From assembly GCA_964541595.1 (NCBI GenBank), contig CAZIRO010000063.1, forward strand, positions 1 to 14,052: a stretch of 14,052 nucleotides of DNA, given 5' to 3'. The position numbers were made by a program, and so were the translations under genes. Numbering within the stretch: the first letter of the stretch is position 1; each line of letters starts with the position of its first letter. The notes beneath the pieces are model-generated. The model was not told the origin of the DNA and ran no database searches. It saw only the letters and a program-made list of their open reading frames with translations. This document shows positions 1 to 5,543 of this stretch, piece after piece. Source of the DNA: CAZIRO01 sp964541595 (GTDB lineage: Bacteria; Acidobacteriota; HRBIN11).

Positions 1-87
1 GAGAATGATGCCCACGGCATGCACGGCAGCCAGCAGAATTGCTGGTCCGAGCAACGCCTCTGAGGCCAACCGGGGACGCTGTTCCAT
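1..87 (-). CDS. Partial membrane protein, N-terminus only
   Basis: The minus strand opens with ATG at 87-85, and the frame stays open to the left edge, giving 29 residues. A strong ribosome binding site (GGAGGTG, about 91-97 read on the minus strand) sits a few bases before the ATG, which decides the start and makes this a real gene rather than chance. The visible peptide begins MEQRPRLASE and then becomes hydrophobic (ALLGPAILLAAVHAVGIIL), which looks like the start of a first membrane segment or a signal anchor. The gene points the same way as the sdh operon, 334 bp beyond sdhB, so it could be read through from sdh or have its own promoter. Too little is visible to name a family. Confidence 0.65.
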   Translation of the reverse strand, partial: MEQRPRLASEALLGPAILLAAVHAVGIIL

Positions 88-239
88 GGTCACCTCCGGA
101 GTGTTCTCACCTTTTACATACGGACAAGTGAAAACGGGTCCGGAGACAAATATGCGACCCCGGAATGCCGGTCCCGGATTCGTGGGCGGAAATCCACGTG
201 CATCGCACGGGTGAAGAACCCAGCGGGAGACGGGGCATT

Positions 240-291
240 CCATGGGAGAGGGATATTACACGGCCGGATCGGGGTGTGCCGTGTCCCATGG
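240..291. repeat. Nested inverted repeat
   Basis: CCATGGGA at 240-247 is the reverse complement of TCCCATGG at 284-291. Inside it, ACACGGC at 258-264 pairs with GCCGTGT at 278-284. RNA from either strand could fold into a stem with a 10-nt side bulge. There is no T-run beside it, so it is not a textbook intrinsic terminator. Confidence 0.45.
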
Positions 292-354
292 TCTGCTTTG
301 ATTTCAGGAGTTCCGGAATGCGGAACAGGAAATGGGACACATGCCATTGTGCGG

Positions 355-372
355 ACCGTGTACGTACACGGT
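355..372. repeat. 18-bp perfect palindrome downstream of sdhB
   Basis: ACCGTGTACGTACACGGT reads identically on both strands. Just outside it, 351-353 and 374-376 can add two G-C pairs and one G-T pair after a G:G mismatch. It starts about 50 bp past the sdhB stop codon. As RNA it could form a 7-bp stem with an ACGU loop; as DNA it has the shape of a dimeric repressor site. No U-tract follows, so its role (transcript-end hairpin or operator) is open. Confidence 0.5.
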
Positions 373-421
373 GTGCTTCTGCAAGACCCCGGGAGCTGAC
401 GTCCGAGATCGGCCCCGACCT

Positions 422-1120
422 TTACACCGTACGATGCAGCAACGCACGTTTGATCTGCTCGATCGCACGGGTCACGTCAATTCCCCGGGGACAGGCGTCG
501 ATACAGTTGAACACCGTGCGGCACCGCCAGACGCCCCACCGGCTGGCAAGAATGGCCAGGCGCTCGGCCGCGCCCTCGTCCCGACTGTCGAAAATAAACC
601 GATGCGCCTGTACGATGGACGCCGGTCCCAGAAATGCGGAATTGGCCCAGAACGATGGGCATGCCGTGGTGCACGCAGCACACAGGATACATTTCGTCGT
701 ATCGTCGAAACGCGCACGTGCTTCCGGTGACTGCAATCGTTCACGATCGGGCGGTGGTGACCGGGTGATGAGATAGGGCCGAATCTCCCGATATTTCTTA
801 AAAAACGGTTCCATATCGACGACGAGGTCCTTGATCACACGAAATCCGCGCAGCGGCTCAATCGTGATCGGCATGCGCAGGTGCTTGATGAGGACCTTAC
901 ATGCCAGACGATTCCGTCCGTTGATGACCATGGCATCTGACCCGCAGATCCCATGGGCACAGGATCGGCGAAAGGCGAGCGTGCCGTCGATGTAATACTT
1001 GATGTAATGCAATCCGTCCAGGACGCGATCGGTCGGTTCAACCTCGACCTCAAACGTCTGCCAGTACGGTCTGGAACGTTGTTCCGGCTGATATCGTCGA
1101 ATACGGAACACGACCTTCAT
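422..1120 (-). CDS. sdhB: Succinate dehydrogenase iron-sulfur subunit
   Basis: A 232-residue protein that relays electrons from the flavin of SdhA to quinone in the membrane (complex II). The [2Fe-2S] ligands are C54, C59, D62 and C74; an Asp at the third position is also found in E. coli SdhB, so this is not a lost ligand. By comparison with E. coli, C144, C147, C150 and C210 should hold the [4Fe-4S] cluster, and C154, C200 and C206 the [3Fe-4S] cluster. All are present, and the length is usual for the family. The start is ATG at 1120-1118, with AGGAGA about eight bases upstream. The gene is the last of sdhCDAB, 61 bp after sdhA. Confidence 0.96.
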   Translation of the reverse strand: MKVVFRIRRYQPEQRSRPYWQTFEVEVEPTDRVLDGLHYIKYYIDGTLAFRRSCAHGICGSDAMVINGRNRLACKVLIKHLRMPITIEPLRGFRVIKDLVVDMEPFFKKYREIRPYLITRSPPPDRERLQSPEARARFDDTTKCILCAACTTACPSFWANSAFLGPASIVQAHRFIFDSRDEGAAERLAILASRWGVWRCRTVFNCIDACPRGIDVTRAIEQIKRALLHRTV

Positions 1121-1181
1121 ATCGTTTTCTCCTGAACGTCATTTGCGGGTTGCGCAAAACCGTCCGGAACCGGGGCGGACC

Positions 1182-2915
1182 TCAATACGCCCGTTCTTTC
1201 GGCATATACCGTGTGATGACCACCGGTTTCGTATCCAGACGGAGCGTCCCATCCGCTTCACGATAGATCAGCGTGTGTTTCAGCCAGTGCGTATCGTCCC
1301 GTTCCGGATAATCCTCCCGATAGTGAGCGCCACGGCTTTCCTTACGGAACAGGGCACTCTGTGCGAGTGCTTCTGCACAGTCAAGGAGAAACCCGAGTTC
1401 GATCGCCTCCACAAGGTCGATATTGAAGACGGTACTTCGATCCTGAATCCGCGCACGGGCGTACCGCTCCCGCAATCCGCGGATCGTATCCAGCGTCGTC
1501 TGAATGGACGTTTCCGATCGAAACACCGAGCATTCACGCATCATGGTCTCCTGGAGTTCGTCCCGAATGGGCGCAATGGATTCGGAACCGTCTCCTTTCA
1601 GAAACCGGTCGACGAGATCCCGGGCAAACGCGGTACTGTCTTTCGGCAGCGGCGGCAGATCGTTCTGACGAATGAATTCGGCCATATGTTTTCCCGCACG
1701 GCGTCCGAAGACAACGATATCCACGAGCGAATTGGTGCCGAGCCGATTTGCACCGTGCACGGATACGCAGGCCACCTCACCGGCCGCATACAGTCCGGGG
1801 AACACCGTATTCTGTGCATCGACGACCACACGTCCGTCCACATCGGTCGGGATTCCGCCCATGGCGTAATGCGCGGTCGGTTGCACCGGGATCATTTCCA
1901 TTGCCGGATCGATGCCCAGGTAAGTCCGGACGAAATCCGTGATCTCCGGCAGTTTCTGTTCCAGCACATCCCGACCGAGGTGCGTCAGATCGAGGTGAAC
2001 GTAATCCTTACCGTTGATCCCCCGACCTTCCCGGATCTCACGATAGATCGCGCGGGACACGATATCCCGTGGCGCCAGGTCCAGAATCGTCGGCGCGTAC
2101 CGTTCCATAAACCGTTCACCCAGACGATTGCGCAGAATGCCGCCCTCACCGCGTGCAGCCTCCGAAATGAGGATCCCCATCTTATAAATCCCGGTGGGAT
2201 GAAACTGGAAAAATTCCATATCCTCCAGGGGAATTCCCCGTCGGAAGACGATCGCCATCCCGTCCCCGGTCAGCGATACGGCGTTGCTCGTGACCTTGTA
2301 CACCCGTCCGAATCCCCCCGTTGCGAACAGTACGGCTTTCGCATGGAACACTTCCAGACCGCCCGCCTGCAGGTTCCAGGCGACGACACCGCAGGCCCGG
2401 CCGTCGTGCAGGATCACGTCGAGTACGAGGTACTCATTGAAGAACTCCACTGCCTGTTTAATGCACTGCTGGTAGAGCGTCTGCAGGATCATGTGACCGG
2501 TACGGTCAGCCGCATAGCACGACCGGCGAACCGGGGCCTCCCCGTGCGCTCGGGTATGCCCACCGAATCGGCGCTGTGCGATCATTCCCTCGGGTGTACG
2601 GTCGAACGGCAGTCCCATATGTTCCAGTTCGATGACTGCATCGATGGCTTCCCGGCAGAGGATCTCCACGGCGTCCTGATCGGCCAGGTAATCGCTGCCC
2701 TTCACGGTATCGAACATGTGCCATTCCCAGTGATCCTCCTCCAGGTTCCCGAGCGCGGCACCGATGCCCCCCTGCGCCGCTCCGGTATGCGACCGCGTCG
2801 GATATAACTTGCTGATCACGGCGACACGTCCGCCCCGGCTCGCGTGCAGGGCCGCACTCAGCCCGGCCCCGCCGGCACCGACAATGACCGCATCATACCG
2901 ATGATATTTCACCAT
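1182..2915 (-). CDS. sdhA: Succinate dehydrogenase flavoprotein subunit
   Basis: A 577-residue catalytic subunit that oxidises succinate to fumarate and passes electrons to SdhB. A GxGxxG dinucleotide-binding motif is at residues 13-18. H43 in SHTGAAQGG is the expected covalent FAD attachment site. Active-site elements follow in order: H239 in FHPTG, R283 in APRDIVSR, H349 in HYAMGG, E380 in the AAGE flavin motif and R391 in GANRLGTNSL. Length and motif order match bacterial SdhA/FrdA. The partner SdhB and the two membrane subunits point to succinate oxidation rather than fumarate reduction. The start is ATG at 2915-2913 behind GAGGGG. A 554-residue open frame on the opposite strand is a codon-bias shadow. 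Confidence 0.97.
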   Translation of the reverse strand: MVKYHRYDAVIVGAGGAGLSAALHASRGGRVAVISKLYPTRSHTGAAQGGIGAALGNLEEDHWEWHMFDTVKGSDYLADQDAVEILCREAIDAVIELEHMGLPFDRTPEGMIAQRRFGGHTRAHGEAPVRRSCYAADRTGHMILQTLYQQCIKQAVEFFNEYLVLDVILHDGRACGVVAWNLQAGGLEVFHAKAVLFATGGFGRVYKVTSNAVSLTGDGMAIVFRRGIPLEDMEFFQFHPTGIYKMGILISEAARGEGGILRNRLGERFMERYAPTILDLAPRDIVSRAIYREIREGRGINGKDYVHLDLTHLGRDVLEQKLPEITDFVRTYLGIDPAMEMIPVQPTAHYAMGGIPTDVDGRVVVDAQNTVFPGLYAAGEVACVSVHGANRLGTNSLVDIVVFGRRAGKHMAEFIRQNDLPPLPKDSTAFARDLVDRFLKGDGSESIAPIRDELQETMMRECSVFRSETSIQTTLDTIRGLRERYARARIQDRSTVFNIDLVEAIELGFLLDCAEALAQSALFRKESRGAHYREDYPERDDTHWLKHTLIYREADGTLRLDTKPVVITRYMPKERAY

Positions 2916-2973
2916 GATACCCCCTCAATCCGGTATGTCCGTCCGGTGTGTCCCGGGGTTGTCCATGCGGGAC

Positions 2974-3336
2974 TCATACTGGAAAAGTCCAGATAACCAT
3001 CGACCCGACTACAAAAAAGATAAACGTCACAACATACAACAACGACTGTACCACCAGACGCCAACCGGGTGCGTGCACATAATCGTCCAGAATGATACGA
3101 ATACCATTGGCCCCGTGCAGCAGCGCGAGTGTCAGCAGCATCCAGTCATAAATCTGCCAGATCGGATTGCTCAGCCGGTCCATGACAAAGAGGTCATCAA
3201 TATCGTGGACAGTATGCTGGACATGCATGATGAACAGATGTCCGAGCGCCAGCAGGACAAGCAGCAGCCCGGATAGACGCATAAAATACCAGCTCCACAC
3301 TTCAAATCGACCGGATTCCGGAATGCCATTCGGCAT
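2974..3336 (-). CDS. sdhD: Succinate dehydrogenase membrane anchor subunit D
   Basis: A 120-residue protein with three hydrophobic helices, at about residues 22-40, 62-82 and 95-116. It forms half of the haem b and quinone-binding membrane anchor of complex II. Conserved features include RLSG (20-23), GHLFIMHV (32-39), LHGANGIR (73-80) and the following DDY (84-86). H33, H39 and H74 are candidate haem ligands. The start is ATG at 3336-3334, which overlaps the sdhC stop in TGATG and has GGAGG a few bases upstream. An upstream in-frame ATG at 3360 would add eight residues inside sdhC and is less likely. C and D labels for the two anchors are by position and could be swapped. Confidence 0.9.
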   Translation of the reverse strand: MPNGIPESGRFEVWSWYFMRLSGLLLVLLALGHLFIMHVQHTVHDIDDLFVMDRLSNPIWQIYDWMLLTLALLHGANGIRIILDDYVHAPGWRLVVQSLLYVVTFIFFVVGSMVIWTFPV

Positions 3337-3704
3337 CAGGACCCTCCTGCATGCATCCATACGGGTTTGACGAGAAAGTATACACTGGGGATGAAAAGCA
3401 ACACGAACGTGATCATGGCCGCGGCAAACAGGTGTCGATGGTATGTGCTCGGGATGTCAAAGAAGTCGATCACGATGATCCGTATGCCGTTGAGCGCATG
3501 ATAGAGCACCGTCGCAACGAGTAAAATTTCAAACGGTTTAAACCACGCCTGCGCATACACGTTTTGCACGAGGTGATTGAACGTTTCCGGGGCAACGCGC
3601 ACGAGCAGCGTATCGAAGATATGCAGCAGCAGGTACAGGAAAATTCCAATTCCGGTCAGCCGGTGCACGATATACGCCCATTGTCCGATGCCCCCTCGAT
3701 ACAT
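3336..3704 (-). CDS. sdhC: Succinate dehydrogenase cytochrome b subunit C
   Basis: A 122-residue membrane subunit and the first gene of the sdh operon. It shows the SdhC signature HRLTG (residues 14-18), a first helix ending LLLHIFDT (25-32), a second helix with LYHALNGIR (67-75) and a third from about 93 to 113. H28 is a plausible haem b ligand, and the HRLTG region usually contributes to the quinone site. The start is ATG at 3704-3702, with GTGGAGG at 3711-3717 and a 6-nt spacer. A TTG at 3719 lengthens the frame by five residues but sits over the ribosome binding site and is rejected. The stop overlaps the sdhD start, so translation of the two anchors is probably coupled. Confidence 0.92.
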   Translation of the reverse strand: MYRGGIGQWAYIVHRLTGIGIFLYLLLHIFDTLLVRVAPETFNHLVQNVYAQAWFKPFEILLVATVLYHALNGIRIIVIDFFDIPSTYHRHLFAAAMITFVLLFIPSVYFLVKPVWMHAGGS

Positions 3705-3775
3705 GTATGGCCTCCACAAGGGAATTGTCGTTCGGAACCGGAGTTTCGACCCATGGTTACGGGTTGAGGCATTGC

Positions 3776-3804
3776 ATTATAGGACAACCCATGCGCAGGG
3801 ACAA
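3776..3804 (-). promoter_or_regulatory. Promoter of the sdhCDAB operon
   Basis: On the minus strand, TTGTCC (3799-3804) and a perfect TATAAT (3776-3781) are separated by 17 bp, as for a sigma-70/sigma-A promoter. Transcription should start near 3769, leaving a leader of about 65 nt before sdhC. A second TTGTCC (3782-3787) abuts the -10 box, making a direct repeat of the -35 word. It could serve as a regulator contact or be chance. Confidence 0.7.
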
Positions 3805-3880
3805 CGCAAACGGGACCTGGGAGCGGGACAGGCCATGGGACTTGAAAACCACCGGATCCACCGGTGTGCCGGTGGACAGC

Positions 3881-3912
3881 GGTCTCAGGTCTGACACCTG
3901 GGACCTGAGACC
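3881..3912. repeat. 11-bp inverted repeat (hairpin)
   Basis: GGTCTCAGGTC at 3881-3891 is the exact reverse complement of 3902-3912, with a 10-nt spacer. The spacer and inner arms can alternatively pair as CAGGT/ACCTG (3886-3890 with 3896-3900). The right arm is made from the heptamer repeat next to it. No T-run follows on either strand. It lies more than 95 bp upstream of the sdh -10 box and about 135 bp before the YHS gene. Confidence 0.5.
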
Positions 3913-3920
3913 TGGGACCT
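3896..3920. repeat. Heptamer tandem repeat, unit ACCTGGG
   Basis: Three full units and a partial one follow each other without gaps: ACCTGGG (3896-3902), ACCTGAG (3903-3909), ACCTGGG (3910-3916) and ACCT (3917-3920). Only one base differs between units. The 7-bp period is shared with the differently worded ATGGCGR array at 5336-5363. Confidence 0.55.
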
Positions 3921-4017
3921 AACAACCGCACCATCCGTCTATCCGGCGCATCCCCTGTCCCATTGCCCGTCCCGATCTCAGCATTCACTTGACTTCCCAA
4001 TACGCCCCACATTACGC

Positions 4018-4026
4018 TGGTATGAT
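4018..4026 (+). promoter_or_regulatory. Possible extended -10 promoter of YHS-ROK genes
   Basis: TGGTATGAT matches an extended -10 element (TGn followed by TATGAT). A TTGACT resembling a -35 box lies at 3989-3994, but it is 26 bp from the -10, too far for normal pairing. An extended -10 can work without a -35. Transcription would start near 4033, so the leader would be very short and the ribosome binding site only partly kept. This is a candidate only. Confidence 0.35.
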
Positions 4027-4047
4027 GCATGGTGGAGTATCCGTCCG

Positions 4048-4272
4048 ATGTGGTGGATTTTCGGCAAGTCGCCCAAAAGCCGTGCGACATCATCGAAACC
4101 ACTGGAATCCGAAAGACCCTCCGTATGGGTTGATCCCGTATGTGGACTGCGGTTGAACCCACGGTATATTCAGCATTTTTCGCTATGGAGAGGTCGTCGA
4201 TACGCGTTTTGCAGCCAGGATTGCAAGTTGCGATTTGACCAGGAACCGGACGCATACGCCCATCTGAAGTAA
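4048..4272 (+). CDS. YHS-domain protein
   Basis: A 74-residue protein. Its second half is a YHS domain, a small Cys-rich fold often linked to metal binding and found alone or fused to heavy-metal ATPases and oxygenases. The signature is DPVCGLRLNP (29-38) followed by RRYAFCSQDCKLRF (50-63). C32, C55 and C59 are the likely metal-contacting cysteines, and EPDAY (66-70) is the usual domain end. The first 25 residues are polar and basic after MWWIFGK, with no clear signal peptide. The ATG at 4048 has GGTGGAG about ten bases upstream, a long spacing. The downstream ROK-like gene begins 7 bp after the stop, so the two are probably co-transcribed. The substrate or metal is unknown. Confidence 0.85.
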   Translation: MWWIFGKSPKSRATSSKPLESERPSVWVDPVCGLRLNPRYIQHFSLWRGRRYAFCSQDCKLRFDQEPDAYAHLK

Positions 4273-4279
4273 ACGCGCG

Positions 4280-5329
4280 GTGCTTCAACCGGATGTGCTC
4301 CCCGCGGTGATCGAAACCCTCAGCGTACGGCGGAGCGGGACGGTGTGGATCGGGATTGAACTGACGGCATCGTTTATCAAACACGGGCTTTTTGACGGGC
4401 AACGGCTGATCCACCGGGAGGTGACGGGTATCCACAATCGGGAATCGGACCGGCTGATCGAGCAGATCCTGCAGATCCTCGAAAACGCCCGCAATCGCGA
4501 GAAGGTGCGCGGTATCGGTATCGCCATTCCGGCGCAGGTCGATCCGGACCACCATGAAATTCTTGAATCCCCGGCGCTACCCGCGATCGAGGGTACGGGG
4601 TTCCTGCATCGGATCGGCGAGCAGTTGCCCGTGGCCGTTACGGTCGGGTCCGACGTGCAGATGGCCGCCTGGGGGGAATACCATTTTCATCCGGAGATCC
4701 GTCAGATCCGGGCGCAGAATGTGATCTACATCGCGCCGGAGTTTCCGTTCCGCGTGGGGCTCGTCCTCGGCGGCCGGTTGTATACCGGTACGCTCGGTCT
4801 TGCCGGCCACCTCGGACACTTTTCCGTATCTCCGGAGGGTCCCAAATGCACATGCGGGCGTACCGGTTGCGTGCAGACCTGGATCACGCCGGCTGGACTG
4901 GTGACTGCCGTGCAGTCCGTACTCTGGAAATACCCGCAGTCCCGTCTGCGACAGATTCGGATCGAAAACCTGCGTCCGGAAGACGTCTTCGAGGCTGCGC
5001 GTTTTGCGGACCGCGCTGCCATGGAAGTGATGGACACCAGTGCACGCGTGCTGGGAATACTGCTCGGATGCCTGACCAATATGTTCCAACCGGATGCCAT
5101 TCTGTTCGGCGGTACGGTCTTCGCGTCGAACGACTTTTTTGTCCAGAAAGCGTGGAACCACGCCCGGGAGATCGCGATCCCCCGGGCCAGTCGACACTGC
5201 GTGTTGCTCCATTCTCATTTAAAATACTTTGCTGCCGTATGGGGTGCCGGTCTGCTGGCCATGCAGCGGGACGCGACAGCCCGGAAATCAGCGCGATCCT
5301 CTCGAAAGACGCGGCCGCGTCGGGAATGA
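4280..5329 (+). CDS. Divergent ROK-family protein
   Basis: A 349-residue protein of the ROK (repressor, ORF, kinase) family with an actin-like ATPase fold. The zinc motif is intact: GHLGH (176-180), then C190, C192 and C197 in CTCGRTGC. The expected catalytic Asp is kept as D125 in GSDVQMAAWGE. Two kinase elements are degraded. The N-terminal DxGxTK phosphate loop reads GIELTASFIK (25-34), and the substrate-binding Glu of GExGH is replaced by H177. No helix-turn-helix precedes the domain, so it is not a standard ROK repressor either. It may be a weak or inactive sugar kinase or a ligand sensor. The start is uncertain: GTG at 4280, 7 bp after the YHS stop, has only a weak ribosome site, and GTG codons at 4295 or 4307 are alternatives. 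Confidence 0.78.
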   Translation: MLQPDVLPAVIETLSVRRSGTVWIGIELTASFIKHGLFDGQRLIHREVTGIHNRESDRLIEQILQILENARNREKVRGIGIAIPAQVDPDHHEILESPALPAIEGTGFLHRIGEQLPVAVTVGSDVQMAAWGEYHFHPEIRQIRAQNVIYIAPEFPFRVGLVLGGRLYTGTLGLAGHLGHFSVSPEGPKCTCGRTGCVQTWITPAGLVTAVQSVLWKYPQSRLRQIRIENLRPEDVFEAARFADRAAMEVMDTSARVLGILLGCLTNMFQPDAILFGGTVFASNDFFVQKAWNHAREIAIPRASRHCVLLHSHLKYFAAVWGAGLLAMQRDATARKSARSSRKTRPRRE

Positions 5330-5334
5330 AAAGC

Positions 5335-5498
5335 GATGGCGAATGGCGGATGGCGGATGGGACAGGCCATAACCCGCATCGGTCAACCGATCGATGCCGT
5401 TCATTCACAACGGCGACCGTCGAGAACGGTGACATGGACATGCTTACGGGATGATACCCGTATGGATGGTGTTGTGTGCACATCCGCCATTCGCCATC
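5335..5498. repeat. 18-bp inverted repeat enclosing 128 bp
   Basis: GATGGCGAATGGCGGATG at 5335-5352 is the exact reverse complement of 5481-5498. Both arms are built from a heptamer unit. The left side reads ATGGCGA, ATGGCGG, ATGGCGG, ATGGGAC from 5336 to 5363, and the right side carries the same units on the minus strand up to 5506. Inside lie smaller inverted repeats, such as ATCGGT/ACCGAT (5378-5391) and TACGGG/CCCGTA (5446-5463). No target-site duplication is visible, so a small transposon (MITE) is not supported. It fills most of the 214-bp gap between the ROK gene and the methylcitrate genes. Confidence 0.65.
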
Positions 5499-5543
5499 CG
5501 CCATTCAAAATCTCTCGGTAATCCCCACGAATGAGGAATGGTC

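Larger units (their letters stand above)
88..421. other. Non-coding region between sdhB and the left-edge gene
   Basis: No convincing gene lies here; the open frames have no ribosome binding site and no recognisable protein. The region holds an 18-bp perfect palindrome at 355-372 and a nested inverted repeat at 240-291. It also has two copies of the word ATGGGACAC, at 332-340 on the plus strand and 281-289 on the minus strand. The minus-strand words TTGTCC (122-127) and TATGTA (115-120) lie just before the ribosome binding site of the left-edge gene. Their spacing does not make a standard promoter. The region is probably the 3' end of the sdh transcript plus control sequence for the next gene. 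Confidence 0.6.
3705..4047. other. Divergent intergenic region, sdhC / YHS gene
   Basis: This region separates two divergent operons and has no supported gene. It contains the sdh promoter and leader, paired CCACCGG words (3849-3855, 3858-3864) with an inverted CCGGTGG (3869-3875), a hairpin at 3881-3912, a heptamer tandem repeat at 3896-3920 and a promoter-like sequence before the YHS gene. GGGACAGGCCAT at 3825-3836 recurs exactly at 5359-5370 in another intergenic region. A minus-strand open frame spanning 3656-4555 crosses this region but runs opposite two real genes and is not credible. Confidence 0.65.

Noticed and set aside
422..1120. Apparent loss of a [2Fe-2S] cysteine (D62) in SdhB
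   Set aside because: E. coli SdhB also has Asp at this position, so it is a normal variant and not a defect.
1143..2807. A 554-codon open frame on the plus strand opposite sdhA
   Set aside because: It lies wholly antisense to a gene with every SdhA motif. Its translation is rich in Arg, His and Pro with no domain, as expected from codon bias, and no ribosome site precedes it.
3825..3963. ATGGGAC as a purely intergenic repeat word
   Set aside because: It is frequent in the gaps but also occurs inside genes (for example near 1246, 2613, 5594 and 7117), so the 7-mer alone is not diagnostic; only the arrays and the shared 12-mer are reported.
3656..4555. A 299-codon minus-strand open frame crossing the sdh/YHS gap
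   Set aside because: It runs opposite the YHS and ROK genes and overlaps sdhC, has no recognisable domain, and passes through the sdh promoter and repeats.
5335..5498. Calling the inverted repeat a MITE or insertion sequence
   Set aside because: No flanking target duplication and no transposase remnant are visible. The arms are explained by heptamer repeats in opposite orientation.
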